NCBI GenBank assembly: GCA_021795395.1
Contig: JAJYPN010000002.1
Span: 62,001 to 126,000, forward strand
Length of the DNA: 64,000 nucleotides
Reading direction: 5' to 3'
Source: Pseudomonadota bacterium
Lineage (GTDB): Bacteria; Pseudomonadota; Gammaproteobacteria; Burkholderiales; Sulfuriferulaceae
Part shown: piece after piece, positions 37,728 to 47,700 of the stretch
Position numbering within the stretch: the first letter of the stretch is position 1
How the letters are laid out: each line of letters opens with the position of its first letter
Position numbers and translations under genes: made by a program
Notes under the pieces: generated by a model
The model's database searches: none
The model's input: only the letters and a program-made list of their open reading frames with translations
Told to the model about the DNA's origin: nothing

Positions 37728-37749
37728 AATACAGCCTTAAGGATCGAAG

Positions 37750-38943
37750 TTGAAACTCTCACACCGAGTACTGTCCATCAAACCTTCCCCCACGCTCGCC
37801 GTAACCAGTCGCGCCGCCAGACTGAAAGCCGATGGACGCGATATCATCGGACTGGGCGCCGGCGAGCCCGATTTCGATACGCCTCGCCATATCAAGGACG
37901 CAGCGATCGTCGCGATCAACAGCGGCTTTACCAAATATACCGCGGTAGGCGGAACGATGAGCCTGAAGCAGGCGGTGATCGCCAAATTCAAACGCGACAA
38001 CGGACTCGACTATAACGCCGGGCAAATTCTGGTATCGTGCGGCGGCAAACAGAGTTTTTTCAATCTGATCCAGGCGCTGATCAATCCCGGCGACGAAGTG
38101 CTTATACCCGCCCCTTACTGGGTATCTTATCCGGACATCGTCATCCTGGCAGGCGGCATGCCCGTCATCGTGCAGACTGGTATCGCTCAGGGCTTTAAAA
38201 TTACTCCTGCGCAACTGCACGCCGCCATCACCTCCCGCACCCGGCTGGTCGTGCTCAACAGTCCCGGCAATCCAAGCGGAGCGGTCTATAGCCTGACAGA
38301 ATTGGCCGCACTGGGTGAAGTTCTCCGCCGTCATCCGGAAATCATCATCGCTACCGACGATATGTACGAACATATTCGCCTGCAGGACGAACCGTTTTGC
38401 AATATCCTTAACGCGTGCCCCGATCTGTACCCTCGAACCATCGTATTGAACGGGGTGTCCAAGGCATATGCCATGACAGGCTGGCGCATCGGTTATTGCG
38501 CGGGTCCGGCAGATCTGATCACAGCGATGGAGAATGTGCAATCGCAATCGACTTCAAATCCCACGTCGATTTCACAAATCGCTGCCGAAGCGGCATTAAA
38601 CGGCGATCAATCCTGCATTGCACCCATGCTCACCGCATTTCGGGAACGTCACGAATTTATCGTCGGCAAGCTGAACCGGATCGAAGGCGTACGTTGTTTG
38701 TATGCCGGAGGGGCTTTTTATGCATTTCCCGACGTCAGTGCTGCCATACGCCGCTTATACGAAGCCGGAACCCTTACTGCAGCGACCGATTTGGCACTAG
38801 GCGAATTTTTACTCGAAAAAGCCGGAGTCGCTGTTGTTCCCGGCTCGGCTTTCGGCAGTGAAGGCTATATCCGTTTGTCGTTCGCAACTTCCATGGATAA
38901 TCTCGAATCGGCCAGCCAGCGCCTTGAAACCTGGATGGCCTGA
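37750..38943 (+). CDS. Class I pyridoxal-phosphate aminotransferase (aspartate aminotransferase type)
   Basis: 397-residue enzyme of the AspC subgroup Ib (the short bacterial aspartate/prephenate type). Motifs are IIGLGAGEPDFDTP, KYTAVGGTMSLKQAV, LNSPGNPSGAVYS, and NGVSKAYAMTGWRIGY with the PLP-binding Lys238. The substrate-carboxylate Arg is in the C-terminal EGYIRLSFATS. It probably interconverts aspartate and oxaloacetate; use on prephenate cannot be excluded. Divergent from uvrB, an arrangement common in betaproteobacteria. Confidence 0.9.
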   Translation: MKLSHRVLSIKPSPTLAVTSRAARLKADGRDIIGLGAGEPDFDTPRHIKDAAIVAINSGFTKYTAVGGTMSLKQAVIAKFKRDNGLDYNAGQILVSCGGKQSFFNLIQALINPGDEVLIPAPYWVSYPDIVILAGGMPVIVQTGIAQGFKITPAQLHAAITSRTRLVVLNSPGNPSGAVYSLTELAALGEVLRRHPEIIIATDDMYEHIRLQDEPFCNILNACPDLYPRTIVLNGVSKAYAMTGWRIGYCAGPADLITAMENVQSQSTSNPTSISQIAAEAALNGDQSCIAPMLTAFRERHEFIVGKLNRIEGVRCLYAGGAFYAFPDVSAAIRRLYEAGTLTAATDLALGEFLLEKAGVAVVPGSAFGSEGYIRLSFATSMDNLESASQRLETWMA

Positions 38944-39004
38944 AAATCCGAATCCCGCTGCAACCTGCATCCGGATGTCGCTGGCAAGCGCATTGGCCGG
39001 CAGC

Positions 39005-39862
39005 TCAAGCCCAATTCAGACTATGGCTAGTCAACAGCACCATGGCCGATGCAAACAGACAGTAGTAACCAAACAGTTGCCATTTTCCGTGCTCGAGCCA
39101 TTGCGACAGCCATTTCAACGCTATCAGTGCCGCGACAAAGCTCAGCAGCATGCCCACTACGCTCGGCCACGCCACATGCAGCATGTTGCCGGCGAGAGCC
39201 TGAGACCCGTATGCCTTGTAGAATCGATAAACTTCCTTGGCGATGACCGGAGGCGTCAGCACGACTGCCAGAGCAAAACTGAATTCTTCCGACCGCACCT
39301 TATCGATACCAAGCAGCAAGCCCGTCGAAATGGTGGCGCCCGATCTGGAAAATCCCCTGAACGGCAGGCAAAAACCCTGAACAGCACCTATCCATGCCGA
39401 TTGCGCATTGCTCAGCACGGGAGCCTGCACTGACGCAGCCTTTCTTGATGACAAGATGATGATTATGCCCGCTGCGGCCAGGCCGCCGGCGATAATATAC
39501 ACATTACCGAACAATTGTTCGATTTCTGCATGCCCGCCTCCCAGCACGGCATGTTCGATAAAAAACATCAATCCCAGCCCGACGATGCCGGTCAGAACAG
39601 TCGCCACCACTACTGCCCGGGCAAACGGCCAGAAAGTGCTCGCCGAAGAAAAATAACGGTCACGCCACGAGTTCCAGAAATAAATGATAACGGCAAGCAT
39701 GGTGCCGGTATGAAGCATGACCAGCAATAGCGTCATTTCCGGCGTGGTGGGGTCGAAACCCATCAATTTGGCGGCAAGAATTACATGCGCCGAACTGGAA
39801 ACCGGCAGCATTTCGCAGATACCCTGAACAACTGCCAGCACTAGAACATCAAAAAAAGTCAT
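39005..39862 (-). CDS. uppP: Undecaprenyl-diphosphatase UppP (BacA)
   Basis: Inner-membrane phosphatase that recycles the C55 lipid carrier used for peptidoglycan and polysaccharides. The 285-residue protein has about eight hydrophobic helices and both family motifs: QGICEMLPVSSSAHV (Glu and Ser residues) and FRGFSRSGATISTGLLLG (Arg). Length is normal. It is convergent with the aminotransferase gene. Confidence 0.92.
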   Translation of the reverse strand: MTFFDVLVLAVVQGICEMLPVSSSAHVILAAKLMGFDPTTPEMTLLLVMLHTGTMLAVIIYFWNSWRDRYFSSASTFWPFARAVVVATVLTGIVGLGLMFFIEHAVLGGGHAEIEQLFGNVYIIAGGLAAAGIIIILSSRKAASVQAPVLSNAQSAWIGAVQGFCLPFRGFSRSGATISTGLLLGIDKVRSEEFSFALAVVLTPPVIAKEVYRFYKAYGSQALAGNMLHVAWPSVVGMLLSFVAALIALKWLSQWLEHGKWQLFGYYCLFASAMVLLTSHSLNWA

Positions 39863-40087
39863 GAATTGATTCCGCTTGAATTATCGAATTTCGCAGGCAT
39901 TCCGCGCAGGTATTCCGGCAAACCCGAATACTTTAACAGTTGGGCCGAATTCTGCGCAAGCATAATTATGCAACCCGACCCATAGCCTACCTCCCGGCAA
40001 TACGCTCCGAATTGCGCAAGTTTTGCGGCATCTTACTCTATCTTCTCGATGTATAACGTGTAATATTTGAAAACATTCGATTCAAGC

Positions 40088-40116
40088 ACCGATGTTGCGC
40101 ATGCCGCAACATCGGT
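40088..40116. promoter_or_regulatory. Perfect 12-bp stem-loop upstream of the isochorismatase-like gene
   Basis: ACCGATGTTGCG (40088-40099) and CGCAACATCGGT (40105-40116) are exact inverted repeats around a 5-base centre, CATGC. It ends 37 bases before the ATG at 40154. The bases after it are only moderately T-rich (TCATTTCGGTTATTAT), so it may be an attenuator, an mRNA leader structure or an operator rather than a strong terminator. Confidence 0.5.
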
Positions 40117-40153
40117 CATTTCGGTTATTATCCATTTTTATGAAAGCCTGCAC

Positions 40154-40735
40154 ATGAATACCGCTTTGATCGGCATTGATTACATCGTCGACATCCTCGA
40201 TCCGAATAAGGCCACAGCGCGTTCAGCCAGCCATGCAATGGCACGCGATGTCATCGGTAAGGTCAACCAGGCCATGGCGTGGGGCCGAAGCCACGGTTGG
40301 CTGACCATACTCGTAAAGGTCGGGTTCGCCGGAAATTATGCCGATCAGCCCAAACAGTCGCCGTTATTCGGCAGGGTTCATGAATTGAATGCATTTTTAT
40401 TGGATACTCCCGGCACTGAATTTCATCCGCAGCTGGACACCAGACTGGCCGATCTGATATTGGTAAAACCGCGCGTCAGCGCATTTTACGGCACCAGCCT
40501 CGATGCGGCGCTGCGTGCGCGCAACATCGACCACGTGTTAATTGCCGGAGTAAGCAGCACCCTGGCAGTGCAAAGCACCGTACGGGATGCGCATGACCGC
40601 GATTATCGCGTCAGCGTGCTGGAAGATGCCTGCGCTGCGACAACCGAGGAAGTCCATCGCGCTTCCATGGATATGCTGCGGATCATTGCCGAAATAACGA
40701 CTGTAGACGGCATCGTCAACGAACCGGCAGCATAA
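40154..40735 (+). CDS. Isochorismatase-fold hydrolase lacking the catalytic Cys
   Basis: 193-residue protein of the isochorismatase/cysteine hydrolase fold. The ATG at 40154 gives MNTALIGIDYIVDIL with Asp9. LILVKPRVSAFYGTSLD holds Lys105 and the fold-typical FYGT. The loop where amidases carry the nucleophile Cys (usually TNxCV) reads VSSTLAVQSTVRDA, with Ala138 in the Cys position. Asp and Lys are kept but the Cys is lost, so it is not a normal nicotinamidase-type amidase. Isochorismate or another vinyl ether substrate, or a non-enzymatic role, remain possible. The frame extends to 40067, but upstream sequence is not conserved in style. Confidence 0.8.
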   Translation: MNTALIGIDYIVDILDPNKATARSASHAMARDVIGKVNQAMAWGRSHGWLTILVKVGFAGNYADQPKQSPLFGRVHELNAFLLDTPGTEFHPQLDTRLADLILVKPRVSAFYGTSLDAALRARNIDHVLIAGVSSTLAVQSTVRDAHDRDYRVSVLEDACAATTEEVHRASMDMLRIIAEITTVDGIVNEPAA

Positions 40736-40792
40736 ATCACCGCAAAACATAAGCTGCGCGGAAACAGGATTGCTTCCGGCAGGAAAGCGGAA

Positions 40793-41455
40793 TCACGCTT
40801 GCAGGGGAATGAGGGTACCGTTTTCCAGGCGTACTCGATCGCCGGTATTGAAAGACGGCGGAGCCGATAAATAAAACGTGCGATAGGTACCGTCATCCAT
40901 CCGTACATGAATAATAAAACGCTGATGTTGATTGACTCTCTGACCTATCTTGTCGCCTGCATACGCTCCGCCCGCTGCTCCTGCCACGGTTGCAAGCGTT
41001 CTACCATTGCCGTTGCCCAGCTGATGGCCAACTACTGCGCCGAGCACGCCGCCGAGCACCGTGCCGACCACCGAAGTATTCGTTGAATGCACTTCGGTCA
41101 CATTTATCGCCTCAACGACGCCGCAAACATGACAGACCGCAGGAGGCGTATACGGTATGCCGGCCGATGCCATGACGGGTCTTTCCTCACGGCGCGGGCC
41201 GCTTCCTTGAGAATAATAGCCCTGCGGTTCGGAATAATGAGAAGCGGCGATCTTCCGCGGTGATTGCATCGGTGTAGCAGGGCTGGCCGGAGACCCCGCC
41301 GAAACCGCAGTCGGCTGAGTGGTTGCAGCTTCTTCCTGCGAATCGGCATGAGGCAACCAACCAGCCATCGTAGCGATGCCCAGCAGGCTGAATAACGTAA
41401 CGGCTATGCCGGATATGATCAATACGGTATTTAACAGATTATTTGGTTTGTCCAT
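40793..41455 (-). CDS. Glycine-zipper 2TM-domain envelope protein
   Basis: 220-residue protein with an N-terminal membrane anchor (LNTVLIISGIAVTLFSLLGIATMAG), a Pro/Ala/Ser-rich linker, and CHVCGVVEAINVTEV. A glycine-zipper double helix lies near residues 128-165 (VVGTVLGGVLGAVVGHQLGNG). A small beta domain closes the protein (YRTFYLSAPPSFNTGDRVRLENG). This resembles the SlyB/17-kDa surface antigen family (Rick_17kDa_Anti), but with an uncleaved anchor instead of a lipobox. Probably periplasmic or outer-membrane stress related; function unknown. A TATAAT element lies upstream at about 41500 on the minus strand. Confidence 0.75.
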   Translation of the reverse strand: MDKPNNLLNTVLIISGIAVTLFSLLGIATMAGWLPHADSQEEAATTQPTAVSAGSPASPATPMQSPRKIAASHYSEPQGYYSQGSGPRREERPVMASAGIPYTPPAVCHVCGVVEAINVTEVHSTNTSVVGTVLGGVLGAVVGHQLGNGNGRTLATVAGAAGGAYAGDKIGQRVNQHQRFIIHVRMDDGTYRTFYLSAPPSFNTGDRVRLENGTLIPLQA

Positions 41456-41754
41456 AATTCCCCCCTGCTTATTTCAGTTTACGGAAAAATCCATTATATA
41501 TGCATGCCGTCGTCGAACATCGCCGACGGCAAAGTTTACACGACCGATTCATGCCGCGCAAGCATGGTTATCATATTGACTTATTGGGCCAATTCAGAAT
41601 CGTAAATGGCTGAACGGCGCAGTTCGGCATTTATAAAATATAAAATACGCCATGCTGAAAGCATAAGGATGAAACGATCCGGCCACCGTTGCCGATACAA
41701 TCCTGCAAAGCGTGATCAAGCCATATGCCAGGCGAAAGATAGCGGCAAAAACAA
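41456..41754. other. Intergenic region between cyclic glucan synthase and glycine-zipper gene
   Basis: About 300 bases without a gene. It holds a perfect 8-bp stem (TGCCGTCG 41505-41512 and CGACGGCA 41524-41531) just upstream of a TATAAT on the minus strand that could serve the glycine-zipper gene; no good -35 is visible. The part nearest the glucan synthase stop is AT-rich with no clear terminator. Confidence 0.35.
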
Positions 41755-44700
41755 TCATCGGTTCTTTAACGCCGTCTCATCGGCATGTCCGGCCGTTTCG
41801 CCCATCGTCACCAGCGCAGTATGAGTTCTGCCGTCGTCTACGAGATGAATCATCCGCTCTTCTGCATCAAAACTGTTATCATCGACACGTATGCCGACGA
41901 CGCCTCTGGAAACATGCCGGGGATTCTCGATGCGAATTTCATAGCGCGACGCACCGTATCGATAATTGATGCGGAATTCCGGCCAGTGCCGCGGAATGCA
42001 CGGGTCGATCACAAGCGTTGCGCCGCGCACCTGCAAACCCAATATCCATTCGACGCCAGCGCGGAACATCCAGCCCGCGGAACCGGTATACCAGGTCCAG
42101 CCGCCGCGACCGGTATGCGGCGGAATAGCGTAAATATCGGCAGCGGCCACATACGGTTCGACCTTATAGCGATGTACGCCCGCGCGCGTGCTGGCATGAT
42201 TGACCGGATTCATCATGGTAAACAATTCGCTTGCCTTGTCGCCATCGCCAAGCATGGCGTACGCGATCACGCACCACACCGCGGCATGCGTATACTGACC
42301 GCCGTTTTCCCGTACACCGGGCAGATAACCCTTGATATATCCGGGATCGAGCGGCGTTTTATCGAAAGGCGGGGTAAACAGCAGAACCAGATCGTCACCT
42401 TGCCTGATCAGGTATTGATCCACCGCCCGCATGGCATGTTCGGCGCGATCGCGCATGCCCGCCCCGGAAATGATCGCCCACGACTGCGCGATCGAATCGA
42501 TACGGCATTCGGTATTGGCCGCAGAGCCTAAGGGCGTACCGTCGTCGAAGTAAGCGCGGCGGTACCAGGCGCCGTCCCAGGCTTGAGTCTCGACGGCGAC
42601 CCGCAGCGCTTCGGCATGCGCCAGCCAGCGTTGCGCCCGCACAGTATCGCCGCGCTCGACGGCGACCGGCGCGAACGCCCGCAGCGTCGCGTTAAGGAAC
42701 CAGGCCAGCCAGACGCTTTCTCCGCGCCCTTCCTGTCCGACCCGATTCATACCGTCGTTCCAGTCGCCGCTGCCGATCAGCGGCAAACCGTGACTGCCGG
42801 CTGCCAGGCTTTTATCGAGTGTACGCGCGCAATGCTCGTAAACGCTGGCCTGCTCGGCGGAGACCGCTGGCGGAAAATATGCGTCTTCCTGACCGGGCGC
42901 CAATAACGGTCCCTCCAGGAACGAACACGATTGGTCGAAGATCGCCCGGTCGCCGGTCACTTCGGCGTAATTCAACGCCACATAAGGCAGCCAGATCAGA
43001 TCATCGGAAATCCGCGTGCGCACTCCGCGCCCTGTAGGCGGATGCCACCAGTGTTGCACATCGCCCTCAGCGAACTGTCGTGACGCAGCGCGCAGGATCT
43101 GCGCTCGGGCTTCGCCGGGCAAAGCCACGGCCAACGCCATGCTATCCTGTAATTGATCGCGAAAACCGTAAGCTCCACCTGCCTGATAAAAAGCTGTCCG
43201 CGCCCAGAAACGGCACGTCACCGTCTGATACAGCAACCAGCGGTTAAGCATGAGATCGAGACTGCGTTCCGGCGTGATGACTTCGACCTTATCCAGAATC
43301 ACGTCCCAGCGCTGCCTCGTTTCTTCGAGCAAGGCTGCGGCGGTCTGCGCACGAGAACGCAGAATCAGCGTACGCGCTTCCTCCCGATCGCCCGCCTGCC
43401 CCAGCATAAAGCGCAACTCCGCACTTGCACCGGCATCGAGTTCCAACCTGCATTGCAATACAGCGCACGGATCCAGACCCGCGCCGGTCTTGCCGCTCAA
43501 GGCTTCGTCGTGCAACAGGGCCGCCGGGCTGTCGGGAGAACCGTTGCGACCTAAAAATTCGGTACGGTCTCCCGTCCATGAATTTTTTTCCGGCGTCACA
43601 TCGAAAAAGGCAATTCGCTGGCCGAATTCGGTACTCCATGGATTGTAAGCGAACAGCGCGCCGGTTTTCGTATCAATTTCGGTGATAATAAATGGCGCAT
43701 TGGCGCTGCGCAAAAATCCCAATACCCATTCGACGTACCCAGTGACAGCCAGATTACGTGATCGGGACGAACGGTTTTCCAGCCTCAACACGGAACATTT
43801 CACGCTATCGTCCATTGCCACGCATTGCAGCAGATTACTGTAGATATCGTGCGATAAATGCTCGAAACGGCTATAGCCCTGACCGTGAGCGGTAATATAC
43901 AAGGCTTGCTCGACGCGTACCGGTAGTGCTGTCGGAGACCAGAGATCGCCGCTATCGCGGTCCGAAATGTAAATCGCCTCGCCGGTCGGATCGGACACCG
44001 GATCATTCGACCAGGGCGTCAGCTGATTTTCCCGGCTATTGACGGACCAGGTATAGGACGCTCCCGCTTCGGAAACGATAAACCCGAAATCGCGATTGGC
44101 GATGATGTTGCTCCACGGTGCGGGCGTGCGCTGGTTCGGTCCGAGCACGATGACATACTCGCGGCCGTTATCGGCGAATCCGCCAAGACCATTGAAAAAC
44201 TCCAGCTTGGGGGGCACCAGACGGGCAGCGGTTTCTGCACGAGGTATCGCCAGTTTGCGAGCGGAACGAACGGGTTTGGATTCGGTACGCTTAACGCGCA
44301 TGACCTGTTCGCTGAGCGAACCCTGGCGATTGGTCAATATGGCTCGCGCGGCAGTCTGCAACAGCAGTTTATCCTGCACCTGCAGCAAATCCGCCCGCAA
44401 CAGGTATATATCGCCCTGCACATCTTCGTTGTCATGAGCTGCCGATCCTTGGCACGAACGCACCAGATTCTCCAGATAGACTTGCAGGTCCTGCGCGTAC
44501 GAAGCCGGTTTTTCGTTCAGGATAACGAGATCGACGGCCAAGTGGCGCATACGCCAGTATTCATGCGCACGCAGCAATTGCCGCAGTAACCCCCGGTCGT
44601 CGGCATCGTCGATACGCACCAGTACGATAGGCAAATCGCCCGAAATTCGATGCGCCCACAATCCCGATACCGGCAAATGACTATGTTGCAGGATTTCGCT

Positions 44701-47700
44701 GGAGGGTCGCAATGAAGGGTCGGAATACAGTATGCGATTCGCCAGTCGCTGAAACAGATTCGCCTCATCGTTGCCGATACCGAGATAATGCAGTTGCACC
44801 TGCGCATGCGTCCAGGCCAGCGTGGAAGCGCGCTCAAACGCGGCCGGATCATGGTATTTATCGGCCATGGCGGTAATTTCCTCGCGCGTTTTTGCGGCCA
44901 TCGTAGAAAAGGTAATGTGCACGCTGGCGCCGGGAGCGATACGGACGCGTTTACGCAAACTCGCTATCGGATCGAGCACTGCGCCTACAGTGTTCGATAA
45001 TGGCCAACCGTTGATCACCGAAAGCGGATTCAGCACGCTGTGACCGCGACCTAAAAAGCGCGCCCGATCGGTTTCATATTCGACATTGCTTGCCGTGTCC
45101 CCTTCGCTGCTGGAAACCACGTGCGCAAACCAGTTGACCGGATCGTGCGCCGAACGCGGACGGCGCGACGCGACGATGGCGGAAATGGCTTCGACGTATT
45201 CGGTCTGGATAAACAGATTGGAAAAGGCCGGATGAGCGGCATCCGCCTTTTGTGGCGTCATCGTGATCTCGGCATAAGAAGTCACTTCGATTTCGCGTGG
45301 ACGGGAGCCGGAGTTGGTCAGAGTCAAACGGCGTATCTCTACGTCGTCTTCGGGCGAAACGATAATTTCGAGCGCAGAAGCAATGATTCCGTAATGCTGA
45401 ACGATACGGGCTCGATCCTCGGCAAACATGATCTCGTAATCCTTCGCCGGCACACAGGTCGGCTGGTACGTTGCCGACCAGACCTCGCCGTTTTCCACAT
45501 CGCGCAAATAAATAAAACTGCCCCAGTTGTCGCGGGTCACATCTTCGCGCCAGCGCGTCACTGCCAGTTTCCCCCACACGCTGTAACCCGATCCCGCTCC
45601 GGTAATCATCACTGCGTAACGCCCGTTCGACAATAAATGCGTAGTCGGTATCGACAGATCGGGCGAATAGAAGCGGCGCAATATCGGTACGACATAATCC
45701 TTGACGTGAAAATTCGCCTTGATATCGTAGGCCCGCGGCCTGGTCACCGGTATATCGCGCGGCGTGCGTTCCTGCAGGAGCAATTGCGCCGATTGTACGC
45801 GCGGCTCTCTATGAAAGCGGCGACGCATGATATTGTCGTTGAGCACATTGTCGATCGATACCAGCGACATGCCCTGATGATGCGCCATGTACGCCTTGAC
45901 TATCGCCACGCTTTGCCCTTGCGGCAACCGGTCGGGAGTAAAATCCAGTGCTTCGTAAAAACCGAAAGGACCGCGACCGCCCAGCCCGGCGATACGTTCC
46001 AGATTTTTTGCCGCGGCGGCAGGCTGATACATCGCCGCAAGCATGGTAGCATACGGCGCGATCACGCTATCGTCACCAAGACCGCGTTTCAGGCCCAGGC
46101 CCGGGACGCCGAAATTCGAATACTGATAGGTCAGCGCGAGATCGCGGACGTTATAAGCCGATTCGGAGATCCCCCAGGGTAATCCGCGTTCGGATCCATA
46201 TTGTATCTGGCGCCAGACGATGAGATTGGAAGTGCGTTCCAGCAGACTTCCTTCCGGCGAACGCATAACCAGTGCCGGCATCAAATACTCGAACATCGAA
46301 CCCGACCATGAAATCAGTGCAGCGCCCTTGTTAACCGGCGTCAATGCGCGGCCGAGACGAAACCAGTGCGTAGCCGGGATATCGCCTTTGGCGATCGCAA
46401 TAAAACTGGTCAATCTGGCTTCGGATGCCAGTAAGTCATAAAAGCTGCTGTCGAGCACGGCTTCGGCGACGTTATATCCGATAGAAAACAGTTTGCGCGA
46501 GGGTTCGTATAAAAAACCAAAATCCATCTCATCGGCCATTTGCCGTGCGCTGTCGGCCAGCCGCTGCAAACGTTGCAGAAAGTCGTTGACGGTGGTAACG
46601 GTGCGCTCCAATTCCAGACGCACTTCACCGAACTCTTTGATTTCATGTCTGTCGGCCAGAGTTTCCCATTCGTCCAGAATATGCAGAGCCGACTGACATA
46701 AATCCGGAATGCCCGCAAGCGATGGAGGCGTCTCCAGCAATGCGCGCAATCTGGAAACATAACGGTTTTCCGGTACGTTTTTAACCTCCTCGATCTCCGG
46801 CAGAGCGGATGACAGCAGAAGCGCCCACGACATGAATAGATCGATATCCTTGGTATGACTGCCTATATCGAAACGGACCGCCTCCGCCCAGGCTACCAGA
46901 TTCGATCCGGGCTCTTCGCGTTGCGCCGCAATCGTAATACCGATATCCGCCAGCGTATCCGCAGATGTCAGCATGGAATGATAATTGGCGATCCATGCCG
47001 TAACATTTTCGGGCTGACGTTGCGTCAAGGTTTCCAGTTTCGTTAGCGCATGATTCAGGCCGGCAAGATTAACGATCTCGCTACGCTTGTCGTCTTTCAG
47101 ATCGCTGGCGCTGACACGCAACAGATATAAGCTGTCGCGTATCCCCAGCAAATGATCGGCATGAAATACCGGCCGCTCGGCAATATCCCTGCACGCCTGC
47201 GCCAGCGCGATGAGATGGCCGGCCAGATTGCCGCTGTCCACCGACGAGATGTATCTGGGTTCGAGCGTGCGCAACTCCGAGGTCTCATACCAGTTATAAA
47301 AATGCCCGCGAAAACGTTCGAGTTTATTCAGACTGTCCATGGTCTGTTCCAGCCGTTCCGCCATATCGTTAAGACCGGTCCAGCCGAAATCGCGCGCGGC
47401 GATGACCGCAAGCAGGTACAAACCGAAATTGGTGGGCGAACTGCGATGCGCAATCACCGGGCTCGGATATTCCTGAAAGTTGTCCGGAGGCAGCCAATGG
47501 TCTTCCGCGCTGACAAATGTGCTGAAAAAACGCCAGGTTTGCCGTGCTGTTGAACGCAGCAGGCCGATCTCGGTTTCCGATAACGGTTCGATCCGCTCCA
47601 GCGTTGGCGGCAAGGAAATTTTGCGCGCCAGCCATGGAGCGATTGTCCACAGTAACAACAAGGGAAAAGCGAATTCAAGGGCGAGCGGATTAAACCGCAC

